A stretch of DNA of 64,000 nt. It comes from Pyxidicoccus trucidator. GTDB taxonomy: Bacteria; Myxococcota; Myxococcia; Myxococcales; Myxococcaceae. A program made the translations under genes and the position numbers. The stretch lies in contig NZ_JAAIXZ010000007.1 of assembly GCF_010894435.1 (NCBI RefSeq), forward strand, positions 405,339 to 469,338. The letters are read 5' to 3'. The stretch's first letter is position 1. Each line of letters begins with the position of its first letter. The notes under the pieces were generated by a model that worked only from the letters and a program-made list of their open reading frames with translations, searched no databases and was not told where the DNA came from. Positions 1 through 8,333 of this stretch are shown here, in pieces.

Positions 1-1
1 C

Positions 2-61
2 GAGATGCTCCAGAACGTCCTCCTTCCGGACCCGAACGGCCGGAAGGAAGGGCCGGCCTGA
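2..61 (+). CDS. 3' end of probable T3SS stator protein (SctL/FliH-like), partial
   Basis: Only the last 19 codons and the TGA stop are in the window (ending ...GRKEGPA). The gene enters from the left edge and its stop lies 10 bases before the SctN start, so the two are probably co-transcribed. In T3SS and flagellar loci the gene just before the ATPase is usually the stator SctL/FliH, which makes that identity likely from position alone; the short tail has no diagnostic motif. Confidence 0.45.
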   Translation, partial: EMLQNVLLPDPNGRKEGPA

Positions 62-71
62 GAGGGCGACC

Positions 72-1385
72 ATGGCCATCGACCTCGCGCATTACTTCGA
101 CCTCATCAAGGAAGCGCAGGTGGTGCGCGTCCGGGGCCGCGTCACCGAGCTGACCGGCCTCATCATCAAGGCCAGCGTCCCCAACGTGCGCGTGGGTGAG
201 CTGGTGCTCATCAAGACCCGCAACCGCACCGCGGTGAAGGCGGAGGTGGTGGGCTTCCAGGGCGACGAGGTCATGCTCATGCCCCTGGGCGAGCTGCAGG
301 GCATCGGCCCGGACAGCGAGGTGGTGCCCACCGGAAAGCCGCTGAGCATCAAGTGCGGCGAGGGGTTGCTCGGCCGTGTCCTCAACGGCATCGGCGAGCC
401 CATGGACGGCAGCCCTCTGCCCGACGAGGGGCTCATCGACTGGTCCGTGGACCGCGACTGCCCGGACCCCTTCACCCGCCAGCGAATCGAGAAGCCGCTG
501 CCCCTGGGCGTGCGCTGCATCGACGGGCTGCTCACCGTGGGCGAGGGCCAGCGCGTGGGCCTCTTCGCCGGCTCCGGCGTCGGCAAGTCCACGCTGATGG
601 GACAGATAGCGCGCAACACGACGGCGGACCTGTGCGTCGTGGCCCTCATCGGCGAGCGTGGCCGCGAGGTGCGCGAGTTCATCGAGGACGCCATGGGCGA
701 GGAGGGCATGAAGCGCTCCGTGCTGGTGTGCGCCACCTCGGACCAGCCCAGCCTCGTGCGCCTCCGCGCCGCCTACGTGGCCACGGCCATCGCCGAGTAC
801 TTCCGCGAGCGCGGCGGCAACGTGCTCTTCATGCTCGACACGGTGACACGTCTGGCCCGTGCCCAGCGTGAGATTGGCCTCGCTGTCGGTGAGCCCCCGG
901 CCCGCCAGGGCTACCCGCCGAGTGTGTTCTCCATGCTGCCGCGCATCCTGGAGCGCACGGGCAACTCGCTGAAGGGCAAGTGCACCGCCATCTACACGTG
1001 CCTCGTGGCCGGCGGTGACATGGAAGAGCCCATCGCCGACGAGGTCCGCGGTATTCTCGACGGCCACTTCATCCTCAACCGCGCCCTGGGCGAGCGCAAC
1101 CAGTGGCCCGCCATGGACGTGCTGGCCAGCCTCAGCCGTGTGATGAGCGGCATCGTCAGCAAGGAGCACAAGAAGGCCGCGGGCACCCTGCGCGAGCTGC
1201 TCTCCACGTATGAGAAGCAGCGGGACCTCATCCTCCTGGGCGCCTACCAGTACGGCACGGACCCCCGCACGGACCGGGCCATTGACAAGTACGACGCCAT
1301 CATCGACTTCCTGAAGCAGGACACCCACTCCAACTCCCAATTCGAGGACACGGTGGCCCAGCTCATCGCCCTGTTCGAGGACTGA
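72..1385 (+). CDS. sctN: Type III secretion ATPase SctN
   Basis: Cytoplasmic hexameric ATPase (FliI/YscN family) that unfolds substrates and releases chaperones at the export gate. The 437-residue length is normal. Seen in the protein: an N-terminal beta-barrel domain, Walker A GSGVGKST at residues 167-174, the catalytic Glu in GERGREVREF (E195), and Walker B LFMLD ending at D256, followed by the family-typical TRLARAQRE. The ATG start follows the upstream stop by 10 bases. It opens the visible export gene series, with SctO, SctP and SctQ next, as in flagellar fliI-fliJ-fliK order. It could only be confused with a flagellar FliI; the absence of hook, rod and flagellin genes and the presence of SycD-like chaperones favour a non-flagellar system. 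Confidence 0.95.
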   Translation: MAIDLAHYFDLIKEAQVVRVRGRVTELTGLIIKASVPNVRVGELVLIKTRNRTAVKAEVVGFQGDEVMLMPLGELQGIGPDSEVVPTGKPLSIKCGEGLLGRVLNGIGEPMDGSPLPDEGLIDWSVDRDCPDPFTRQRIEKPLPLGVRCIDGLLTVGEGQRVGLFAGSGVGKSTLMGQIARNTTADLCVVALIGERGREVREFIEDAMGEEGMKRSVLVCATSDQPSLVRLRAAYVATAIAEYFRERGGNVLFMLDTVTRLARAQREIGLAVGEPPARQGYPPSVFSMLPRILERTGNSLKGKCTAIYTCLVAGGDMEEPIADEVRGILDGHFILNRALGERNQWPAMDVLASLSRVMSGIVSKEHKKAAGTLRELLSTYEKQRDLILLGAYQYGTDPRTDRAIDKYDAIIDFLKQDTHSNSQFEDTVAQLIALFED

Positions 1386-1435
1386 CGCCGGGCCGGGGGT
1401 GCGCGGCTGGAATTCCGGGTTAGGATGGCGCCACC

Positions 1436-1924
1436 ATGCCCCCGTATCGGTTGCAAGTGCTTCAGGACATGCGCGCCCGCGCCAAGGAGGAGGCCGAGCA
1501 GGCCTTCGCCGCGTCCGTCGAGGCCCTGAAGAAGGAGAAGGTGGAGCTCCAGCGGCTCATCGACGAGCTGGAGCGCCGCAAGCGCGAGCGCAAGGAGAAG
1601 GTGGCCGCGTACCTCAAGGAGGTCATGGCCAAGGGCGCCGGCATCAACGGCATGAACATGATGAGCCGCTTCGAGCAGCGCCTGAAGGACGAGGAGGCGC
1701 AGGTGGCGCTGGAGGTGGAGCGCCAGCGGGAGGCGGTGAAGGTGGCCGAGCGGGTGATGGAGCAGCGCCGCCAGGCGATGGCGGACGCTACCATGGAGCT
1801 CAAGGCCATCGAGAAGCACAAGGAGACCTGGCAGAAGCAGGTGAAGCACGAGCGCCAGCAGCGTGAGGAGCTGAGCCAGGAGGAGATTGGCAATGCCTTG
1901 TTCCTGGCTCGGCAGCGCAAGTAA
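1436..1924 (+). CDS. sctO: Central stalk protein SctO (FliJ/YscO-like)
   Basis: A 162-residue, strongly charged, almost wholly helical protein, rich in Glu, Lys, Arg and Gln with heptad-like spacing, as expected for the two-helix coiled coil of FliJ/YscO. In other systems this stalk sits in the pore of the SctN hexamer, links it to SctV and helps recycle chaperones. Family sequence identity is always low, so the call rests on size, coiled-coil composition and its place directly after the ATPase, 50 bases downstream. No conserved catalytic residues are expected. The ATG at 1436 gives the usual short N-terminus (MPPYRLQVLQDMR) leading straight into the first helix. Confidence 0.75.
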   Translation: MPPYRLQVLQDMRARAKEEAEQAFAASVEALKKEKVELQRLIDELERRKRERKEKVAAYLKEVMAKGAGINGMNMMSRFEQRLKDEEAQVALEVERQREAVKVAERVMEQRRQAMADATMELKAIEKHKETWQKQVKHERQQREELSQEEIGNALFLARQRK

Positions 1925-1957
1925 CCTGCCGCCACCCCTTCCCTCGGGAAAGACGTC

Positions 1958-2830
1958 ATGAGCCGAGTCGACGACGACCGCGATGCAGCGCGCCTGGCTG
2001 AGCGCATCATGCAGGAGAAGAAGCTCGCCGAGGGCCAGTCCAAGAAGCGCCAGGAGGGCGCCTCCGCCTTCCAGAAGCTGATGCAGCAGCCCTCCGCGCC
2101 CCCCGGTGCGCCCCAGACGCCGGCCCCGCCGCAGGGCGGCCTGGCCCGCTCCGTGCTGGCGAAGGCGATGCAGCAGGGGAAGACCTTCGGCGAGAAGATC
2201 CAGCAGCCGGGCGGCGAGGCCACGTCCCAGGCGGCCCGGCAGTCGGAGACGGGGGCCTCGGAGGCCCGCTCCGGCTCGCGCGCGGCGGGTGCGAAGGAGG
2301 ACAAGCGCACCTCCGAGACGCGCGACAAGGACATGTCCAAGGCGGAGTCCGCCCTGGGGCAGGTCAGCGCGGAGAAGGGCGCCGCCATCCGGGCGGACGC
2401 CGACGCGGGCGGCGGCAAGGGCAGCGGCGGGGGCGGGAAGGACAAGAAGGAGGGCGGGACGGAGATGGGCCCGGGCTTCCGCTTCAACCCCGCGCTGATG
2501 GCCCCGGTGCCGGTGGCCAAGCCCAAGGACATGGCGGGCTCCGAGCGACTGCGCGCCCTGGCCAGCGAGATTGCCCAGAAGATTGTCGACCGCATCCGCG
2601 TGGGCACCAACGCCGCCGGCAACGCCGAGTTCCAGATTGATTTGCGCGGCGACGTCATGAACGGCCTGTCCATCAAGGTCAGCGCGCGCAACGGGAAGAT
2701 TTCGGCCACCTTCAGCGGCTCCAACCGCGAGGTCCTCAAGCAGTTGGAGGAGCAGAGTGAGGGGCTGCGCACCGCGCTGGGCGGCCGTGGCCTGAGGCTG
2801 GAGGACCTGAAGTTCGAGGCGAAGACATGA
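1958..2830 (+). CDS. sctP: SctP/FliK-like substrate-specificity protein
   Basis: A 290-residue protein with two parts. Residues 1-170 are low complexity (Ala, Gly, Lys, Gln, Ser rich) and probably disordered. Residues 190-290 form a compact alpha/beta region (RIRVGTNAAGNAEFQIDLRG, then VMNGLSIKVSARNGKISATF) that resembles the C-terminal domain of flagellar hook-length protein FliK and needle-length protein SctP. In known systems that domain contacts SctU and switches export from needle or hook subunits to later substrates. Position between SctO and SctQ fits. Its stop overlaps the SctQ start (ATGA), suggesting translational coupling. A length-control protein would be surprising if the apparatus truly had no needle. 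The family call is from visible pattern, not a profile search. Confidence 0.6.
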   Translation: MSRVDDDRDAARLAERIMQEKKLAEGQSKKRQEGASAFQKLMQQPSAPPGAPQTPAPPQGGLARSVLAKAMQQGKTFGEKIQQPGGEATSQAARQSETGASEARSGSRAAGAKEDKRTSETRDKDMSKAESALGQVSAEKGAAIRADADAGGGKGSGGGGKDKKEGGTEMGPGFRFNPALMAPVPVAKPKDMAGSERLRALASEIAQKIVDRIRVGTNAAGNAEFQIDLRGDVMNGLSIKVSARNGKISATFSGSNREVLKQLEEQSEGLRTALGGRGLRLEDLKFEAKT

Positions 2831-4305
2831 GCGTGGAGCCCGACGACGACGGGCCCGGCGTCCACGAGCGGACGATGCTCGTGGACCTCCGCGAGCTGAA
2901 GGCCCGTCCGGAGCGCCAGGAGCGTGTCGAGCGCTCGGAGCGTGTCGAGCGCCCGGAGCGCGTCGAGCGCTCGGAGCGTGTCGAACGTCCCGAGCGCGTG
3001 GAACGGCCGGAGCGCCAGGAGCGCTTCCCGGAGCGTCCCGTGCGGCCGGAGCGTCCCTGGCGTCCGTTCACCTTCCGGAACCTCGAGAAGGTGTCGCGGG
3101 CCCAGGGGCTGCTGGCGGAGCGGCTTCGCTGGCTGACGCCGGAGCGGGGGACGCTCGCCGCGGTGGGTACGCGGCTGAAGGAGCTCTTCGACGCCCCGGT
3201 GCAGCTGTCGCTGGAGTCCGTGCAGGTGCGTCCCCTGGGGGAGCTGCGGCGCTTCCTGGGTGACCCGACGTTCCTGGCGGTGCTGGCGCCGGGCGCGCTC
3301 CAGGGGCGGGCGGTGCTGGAGGTGGAGCTGGCCCTGGCGCACGCGGCGGTGGACCTGCTGCTGGGCGGGGCAGGGGAGATGGTGGGCCTGCGGCCGCTGA
3401 CGGACATCGAGGAGGGCGTGATGGGCTACGTCGTCCTCGAGGCCCTCAAGGTCCTGGTGCCTGCGCTGCAGCAGGCGGTGCCGCGCCCCCGGCTGGACGG
3501 CGTGGCGCGGGGCGTGGACGAGGTGTCCGCGCGCCTGGGCGACGACGGGCCCATGCTGGCCGTCCACCTGCACGCCACGCTGGGGCCGCATGGCGGCATG
3601 GTTCGGCTGGTGGTGCCCGCGGCGGTGCTGGAGGCGGCGGAGCCGGTGGTGGAGAGCGCCCAGCGGCGCGCCCGGCTGAAGGTGGACCTGGAGACGAACG
3701 CCAGCCGGCTGTCGGCGGTGCGCAGCTGGCTGCGGGCGGAGATTGGCACGGCGGAGATTTCGGCCCAGGACCTGGCCAGCCTGCGTGTGAAGGACGTGCT
3801 GCTGGTGGACGCGCTGTCGGCGCGGCCGGACCGGGGCGAGGACGGGACGGCGCAGCTGCGGGTGGGCTCGGGGCGGGCGGGGAGGGCGGAGGCGGAGGTG
3901 TTCATCGAGAATGGGCGCTACCGGGCGCGCATCACCGACATCGTCCCCGGGGAGCCGGGCCACCCGCGCTCGGCCGGTGAAGAAGGGGCGGAAGAAGAAG
4001 AGGACTTCACCAACCCGGAGCTGGACGTACCTCCGGAACTCGAAGGGGCGGCCTTGGACGACGTGAACAAGCCGGACGGAAGCGACCTGCTCGGGGACGT
4101 GCCCCTGCAGATTGCCGTGGAGCTGGCGCGCGTGCCCGTCACGGCGCAGCAGGTGGTGGGGATGCGGGCGGGCCAGGTGTTGGAGCTGAACCGTGGCCCC
4201 GGCGAGCCGGTGGAGCTGTCGGTCAACGGCAAGGTGGTGGCCCGGGGTGAGCTGGTGGAGGTGGAGGGCCAGCTCGGCGTGCGCATCATCAACCTGGCGG
4301 GGTGA
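2827..4305 (+). CDS. sctQ: Cytoplasmic ring / sorting platform protein SctQ (FliM/FliN-like)
   Basis: A 492-residue protein forming the cytoplasmic sorting platform that receives chaperone-substrate complexes. Residues 30-70 are an Arg/Glu hexapeptide repeat; the middle (about 90-380) is a FliM-like domain; residues 415-490 are a clear SpoA domain (VPLQIAVELARVPVTAQQVV, then VLELNRGPGEPVELSVNGKV and GQLGVRIINL). It follows SctP with a 4-base ATGA overlap. The full FliM-like plus FliN-like arrangement in one chain is typical of T3SS SctQ rather than separate flagellar FliM and FliN. The repeat-rich N-terminus is unusual for the family. The end is a normal TGA before the FliO-like gene. Confidence 0.88.
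   Translation: MSVEPDDDGPGVHERTMLVDLRELKARPERQERVERSERVERPERVERSERVERPERVERPERQERFPERPVRPERPWRPFTFRNLEKVSRAQGLLAERLRWLTPERGTLAAVGTRLKELFDAPVQLSLESVQVRPLGELRRFLGDPTFLAVLAPGALQGRAVLEVELALAHAAVDLLLGGAGEMVGLRPLTDIEEGVMGYVVLEALKVLVPALQQAVPRPRLDGVARGVDEVSARLGDDGPMLAVHLHATLGPHGGMVRLVVPAAVLEAAEPVVESAQRRARLKVDLETNASRLSAVRSWLRAEIGTAEISAQDLASLRVKDVLLVDALSARPDRGEDGTAQLRVGSGRAGRAEAEVFIENGRYRARITDIVPGEPGHPRSAGEEGAEEEEDFTNPELDVPPELEGAALDDVNKPDGSDLLGDVPLQIAVELARVPVTAQQVVGMRAGQVLELNRGPGEPVELSVNGKVVARGELVEVEGQLGVRIINLAG
2920..3027 (+). repeat. In-frame 18-bp tandem repeat in sctQ
   Basis: Six consecutive 18-bp units encode ERVERS, ERVERP, ERVERS, ERVERP, ERVERP and ERQERF (SctQ residues 32-67). Third-base and Ser/Pro changes show the units have diverged slightly while keeping frame and the alternating acid/base pattern. 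The segment would be a highly charged helix or flexible arm. Confidence 0.85.
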
Positions 4306-4395
4306 GGCCCCCCGCGGGTCCGGGGAGGGGCAGGCGGGCAGCCGGGCGGGGCCCGTGGCGGTCCTTCCCCCAATGAACTAGCCTCGCCCCCAACC

Positions 4396-5265
4396 ATGGC
4401 AGTCCTCCGTCCTTCCCTCATGCGCCTGTGGCTCGGTGCCGCGCTGGTGCTCACGCCGCCCGCCGTCCTGGCGCAGGCTCCATCCTCGGCGGCCGCGCCG
4501 GCTACCGCGGCGGAGCCGTCAACGAAGGGCGTGCCCCCGGACGTCGTGCAGGCCGCGCCCGGAGCCGGGCAGAAGGCCGCGCCCGCCGTGCAGGGCGTCG
4601 CCAGTGCCGAGCAGAAGGTCGCGCCTGCTTCACCCGCGCCCGCTGGGCAGGCCGTGCCCGGAGCCGCGCAGAAGGTCGCGCCGGCTTCGCCCGCCAGGCA
4701 GAAGGCCGCATCTTCCGTCCCCGCCACGCAGCCGGTGCCCGCCGCCGAGGAAGCGCCCGCCCTGAAGGCCGAGCCCGCTCTCGCGGAGCCCGCCCTGAAG
4801 CGGGAGCCCTCCGACAAGGACCGGGAGCTCACCGAGGCCTGGCAGGACCCCACCCTTGAACCCGCGGCGGAGGCGGAGCCGGACAGCCTGGGCTGGACGC
4901 TCATCCGCACCCTGCTCGTGCTGGGCGCGGTGGTGGCGTCCATCTACCTCACCCTGAACGTGGGCCTGCGCCGGCTGATGGGCCTGCAGGCGCAGTCCGC
5001 GGGCCGCCAGCCCCTGGTCTCCGTGGTGGAGCGGCTGCCGTTGGACCAGCGCCGCAGCCTCTTCGTGGTGAAGGCCGCGGACGAGTACCTGCTGGTGGGT
5101 GGCGGCGAGGCTGGCCTGCAACTGCTGTCCAAGCTGGATGCGGAGGCGGTGGAGCGCATTCGCGCTCAGCGCCCGCAGACGAACGTGGTCCCCCTGAGCC
5201 CCTTCCTCCAGAAGCTCCTCTCCCGCCGCTCCGGCGGTTCGCCCTCCCAGCCCCCCGGCGCCTGA
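4396..5265 (+). CDS. FliO-like export assembly protein
   Basis: A 289-residue protein with an N-terminal signal-like segment (to about residue 26, ...PPAVLAQA), a long Ala/Pro/Lys/Gln low-complexity linker (30-145), one membrane span (about 165-190, LIRTLLVLGAVVASIYLTLN), and a cytoplasmic C-terminal domain (VSVVERLPLDQRRSLFVVKA, then EYLLVGGGEAGLQLLSKL). The last part is the FliO pattern. In flagella FliO assists assembly of the FliP-FliQ-FliR core. Here it sits exactly between SctQ and SctR, the place of fliO in fliN-fliO-fliP operons. Non-flagellar T3SSs generally lack FliO, so its presence is notable. The linker contains degenerate repeats of APAS and QKVA. Confidence 0.72.
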   Translation: MAVLRPSLMRLWLGAALVLTPPAVLAQAPSSAAAPATAAEPSTKGVPPDVVQAAPGAGQKAAPAVQGVASAEQKVAPASPAPAGQAVPGAAQKVAPASPARQKAASSVPATQPVPAAEEAPALKAEPALAEPALKREPSDKDRELTEAWQDPTLEPAAEAEPDSLGWTLIRTLLVLGAVVASIYLTLNVGLRRLMGLQAQSAGRQPLVSVVERLPLDQRRSLFVVKAADEYLLVGGGEAGLQLLSKLDAEAVERIRAQRPQTNVVPLSPFLQKLLSRRSGGSPSQPPGA

Positions 5266-5275
5266 AGACCTTCCC

Positions 5276-6106
5276 GTGAACACCCCGCTCTCTGCCCGCC
5301 CCCTCCTTCCGCGCATCCCGCCCTGGCTGTTCGCGGCCGCGGTCTCTCTCCATCCCTTCATCGCGCTCGCCCAGAAGAAGCGGGGCAGCGGTCCCGGCAT
5401 CTCCGATGCCGTCGCCAACGAGGCGGTGAGCAGCGACTCGTTCACCTCGCGTCCGCTCATCCTCATCCTCGCGCTCGCCGCCATGGGCCTCGTGCCCTTC
5501 GCGCTGATGATGGTGACGAGCTTCGTGAAGATCTCCGTGGTGCTCTCCATCGTCCGCTCGGCGCTGGGCACCCAGCAGATTCCGCCCACCCAGGTCATCA
5601 CCGGCCTGGCGGTCATCCTCACCGTCTACATCATGGCCCCCGTGGGTCAGGAGATGTACCGGGCGGCGGGCATGGACCTCTGGGCGAAGGGACCCGGCGT
5701 CTTCTCGTCAGAGACGGTGGGCACGCTGCTCGGTGCCGCCGGCAAGTCCAAGGAGCCCCTGCGTGAGTGGCTGATGAAGAAGGTCACCACCAAGGACCGC
5801 TCCCTCTTCTTCAACCTCGCCAAGAAGATGCGCAAGGGCGAGGACCGCGACGCCGTGGAGAGCGATGACTTCATGGTCATCATCCCGGCCTTCGTGGTGT
5901 CCGAATTGAAGGAGGCCTTTCAAATAGGCTTCCTCTTGTTCGTACCCTTCATTGTCATAGACATGGTGGTGGCCAACATCCTGCTAGCCCTGGGCATGCA
6001 CATGTTGTCACCCACCACCATCTCCATGCCGTTCAAGCTGCTGTTGTTCGTGCTCGTGGACGGCTGGTACCTCATCGCCAAGGGCCTGGTCATCGGCTAC
6101 CTGTAG
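5276..6106 (+). CDS. sctR: Export gate membrane protein SctR (FliP-like)
   Basis: Core subunit of the SctRST export gate in the inner membrane. The 276-residue protein begins with a signal peptide (to about residue 33), as flagellar FliP often does and most SctR proteins do not. Typical elements follow: RPLILILALAAMGLVPFALMMVTSF, then ALGTQQIPPTQVITGLA, and a C-terminal pair of spans with SPTTISMPFKLLLFVLVDGW. The GTG at 5276 starts 10 bases after the previous stop and gives the intact signal peptide. It is followed by SctS after 14 bases. The signal peptide and neighbouring FliO-like gene both look flagellum-like. Confidence 0.93.
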   Translation: MNTPLSARPLLPRIPPWLFAAAVSLHPFIALAQKKRGSGPGISDAVANEAVSSDSFTSRPLILILALAAMGLVPFALMMVTSFVKISVVLSIVRSALGTQQIPPTQVITGLAVILTVYIMAPVGQEMYRAAGMDLWAKGPGVFSSETVGTLLGAAGKSKEPLREWLMKKVTTKDRSLFFNLAKKMRKGEDRDAVESDDFMVIIPAFVVSELKEAFQIGFLLFVPFIVIDMVVANILLALGMHMLSPTTISMPFKLLLFVLVDGWYLIAKGLVIGYL

Positions 6107-6120
6107 AAAGGCGCCCCCCC

Positions 6121-6384
6121 ATGAATCAGCTCACGGCCATTACCCAGGAGGCGCTGTTCCTGGTGCTCGTCGTCTCGGCACCGCCGGTCCTCACCAGCCT
6201 GCTGGTGGGGTTCATCATCGCCCTGTTCCAGGCCACCACGCAGATCCAGGAGCAGACGCTCACCTTCGCGCCCAAGGTCGTCATCGTCTTCGGCGTGCTC
6301 GCCCTGACGGGCCCGTGGATTGGAAGCCAGCTCATGCGCTTCACCTTCCACGTCTTCGACAGGTTCCCCGCCCTCATCCGATGA
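6121..6384 (+). CDS. sctS: Export gate membrane protein SctS (FliQ-like)
   Basis: An 87-residue protein made of two membrane hairpin helices, the normal size for SctS/FliQ. Visible family features are the N-terminal amphipathic start, LVLVVSAPPVLTSLLVGFII, the ATTQIQEQTLTFAPK connector, and a second hydrophobic helix. It forms the middle of the SctR5S4T1 export gate. The stop overlaps the SctT start (ATGA at 6381-6384), so the two are translationally coupled. Confidence 0.93.
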   Translation: MNQLTAITQEALFLVLVVSAPPVLTSLLVGFIIALFQATTQIQEQTLTFAPKVVIVFGVLALTGPWIGSQLMRFTFHVFDRFPALIR

Positions 6385-7199
6385 ACGTCGCGGATCTCGT
6401 CAACGAGCTGGCCGCTCGGACCAACTTCTCCGCTGCCATCTTCACGGTGGCGCTGTTGATGTGTCGCATCATGCCGATGCTCATCTTCAGCCCCTTCCTG
6501 GGCGGTGAAGTCGTTCCCACCGAGCTGAAGATGGGCGTCGGGCTGACGCTCTCCATCGTGCTCTACCCGGTCATCGCCGGCTCGGTGACGAAGATTCCGC
6601 TCAGCGCGCTGCCGTACATCGCGCTCATGGCCAAGGAGGTCTTCATCGGCTTCTCGCTGGCCTTCATCGTCAACATCGTCTTCGAGGCGGCACGCGTGGC
6701 CGGCACCCTGGCGGACACCATGGCCGGCAGCAACAACGCCCAGCTCTACGTGCCCCAGCTGGGGCAGCAGGTGTCCCTCTTCTCCAACCTGAAGGTCCAA
6801 CTGGCGGTGGTGCTGTTCCTCACGCTGGACGGGCACCACCTGGTCATCCAGGCCCTGGCCGAAAGCCTGGCCTCCGTCCCGCTGGACGGCTTCCCCCGCT
6901 TCAGCAAGGGCGCGTGGCCCTTCTTCGACCTGCTCATCCGCATCTTCTCGGACATGCTGCGCATCAGCCTCGCGCTGGCCGCGCCCGCCATGCTGGCCAC
7001 CTTCCTCACCGACGTGGCCCTGGGCGCCATCAACCGCGTGGCACCGCAAATCCAGGTGTTCTTCATCTCCATGGCCATCAAGCCCCTGGTGGGCGTGCTC
7101 CTCGCCTTCCTCGTCATCAGCGCGCTGCTCAACCGCATGCAGGACGAGCTCCGGGACATGCTGGTGGTGCTCAACCAGGCCCTGCGGCTGCTGTCCTGA
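6381..7199 (+). CDS. sctT: Export gate membrane protein SctT (FliR-like)
   Basis: A 272-residue multispanning membrane protein of the FliR/SctT family that closes the export gate and contacts SctU. The family motifs RIMPMLIFSPFLGGEVVPTE, VFIGFSLAFIVNIVFEAARV and LGAINRVAPQIQVFFISMAI are clear. The start is placed at the ATG at 6381 because it overlaps the SctS stop and matches the family N-terminus (MNVADLVNELAAR); an upstream in-frame ATG at 6315 lies inside SctS and would add unrelated residues. Confidence 0.93.
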   Translation: MNVADLVNELAARTNFSAAIFTVALLMCRIMPMLIFSPFLGGEVVPTELKMGVGLTLSIVLYPVIAGSVTKIPLSALPYIALMAKEVFIGFSLAFIVNIVFEAARVAGTLADTMAGSNNAQLYVPQLGQQVSLFSNLKVQLAVVLFLTLDGHHLVIQALAESLASVPLDGFPRFSKGAWPFFDLLIRIFSDMLRISLALAAPAMLATFLTDVALGAINRVAPQIQVFFISMAIKPLVGVLLAFLVISALLNRMQDELRDMLVVLNQALRLLS

Positions 7200-7224
7200 A
7201 CCTTCTTCCCCCCGGACGCGCGCC

Positions 7225-8322
7225 ATGTCGGACGAGAGCGGAGAAAAAACAGAAGAGCCATCGCAGAAGAAGCTCGATGACTCTCGCAAGAAGGGCCAGG
7301 TCTGGAAGAGCAAGGACCTGAGCGGCATGGGCGTGCTGCTCGTGGGGCTTGGCGCCGTCAAGGGCACCTGGGACATGCTGGAGCACGAAATCTCCACGCT
7401 GTTCCTGTTCACCTTCGACCATGTGGCGCATCCGCAGAACCTGGACGTCGTCACCGGGCAGGCCCTCTACATCGCGCTGCGCACCATGGTCCTGGTGTCG
7501 CTGCCGGTGCTGGCCGGGGGCGCGGTGATTGGCGGCCTGCTGGAGTACGTCCAGGTGGGTTCGCTCTTCACCATGGACCCGCTGATGCCCAAGCTGGAGA
7601 AGCTCAACCCGCTTGCCGGCTTGAAGAACATGTTCTCCAAGAAGGCGCTGGTCGACCTTCTCAAGAACCTCATCAAGATTACCGTCACCGCCCACGTCGT
7701 CTACGGCGTGGTGCGCGATGCCATGCCCCTCGTCGTCGAGACGGTGCGCCAGGACACGCGCGGCATCATGATCATCATGGGCGAGCTGGTGACGCGTGTG
7801 GCCGCCCGCGTCGCGCTCCTCTTCGTCATCTTCGCCATCTTCGACGTGTGGTGGCAGCGCAAGTCCTTCATGAAGGACATGATGATGACGAAGGAGGAGA
7901 CCAAGAAGGAATACAAGGAGAGCGAGGGCGACCCCCACCACAAGGCCAAGCGCAAGGAGCTGCACCACGAAATCATGGAGGGGGCGCAGATGGAGGCCGT
8001 GCGCGAGGCGGACGTCATCGTCACCAACCCGGACCACGTGGCCGTCGCGCTGAAGTACGACCGCGAGAAGGACGGCGCGCCCCGCGTGCTCGCCCGCGGC
8101 GTCGACCACAAGGCCGAGCGCATCAAGGCCATTGCCCGCGAGGGCGAGGTGCCCACCCTGCGCAACGTCCCCCTGGCCCATGCCCTGCTCCGGGTGGAGG
8201 TGGGCCACGAGGTGCCGGAGGAGCTGTTCGACGCCGTCGCCGAGGTCCTCAACTTCGTCTACGGGCTGAAGTCCGGCCCGGAGACCTCCCCGGCCCCGGG
8301 TGCCCGGGGTGCCCGCGCCTGA
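7225..8322 (+). CDS. sctU: Export switch protein SctU (FlhB-like)
   Basis: A 365-residue protein with the FlhB/SctU layout: a polar N-terminus with EKTEEPSQKKLDDSRKKGQV, four membrane spans (about residues 35-205), and a cytoplasmic C-terminal domain. The autocleavage site is N268-P-D-H271 (bases 8026-8037), a variant of the usual NPTH; the cleaved Asn-Pro bond is kept and Thr is replaced by Asp. In known systems cleavage enables the switch to later substrates, with SctP as partner. The next gene duplicates the part after this site. ATG at 7225, 25 bases after SctT. Confidence 0.94.
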   Translation: MSDESGEKTEEPSQKKLDDSRKKGQVWKSKDLSGMGVLLVGLGAVKGTWDMLEHEISTLFLFTFDHVAHPQNLDVVTGQALYIALRTMVLVSLPVLAGGAVIGGLLEYVQVGSLFTMDPLMPKLEKLNPLAGLKNMFSKKALVDLLKNLIKITVTAHVVYGVVRDAMPLVVETVRQDTRGIMIIMGELVTRVAARVALLFVIFAIFDVWWQRKSFMKDMMMTKEETKKEYKESEGDPHHKAKRKELHHEIMEGAQMEAVREADVIVTNPDHVAVALKYDREKDGAPRVLARGVDHKAERIKAIAREGEVPTLRNVPLAHALLRVEVGHEVPEELFDAVAEVLNFVYGLKSGPETSPAPGARGARA

Positions 8323-8333
8323 AGGGTTGGCCC

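Noticed and set aside
1462-3963. An 833-codon open frame on the minus strand opposite sctO-sctQ, and many similar long antisense frames
   Set aside because: Shadow frames caused by very high GC; they oppose clear family matches and have low-complexity His/Arg/Gln-rich translations.
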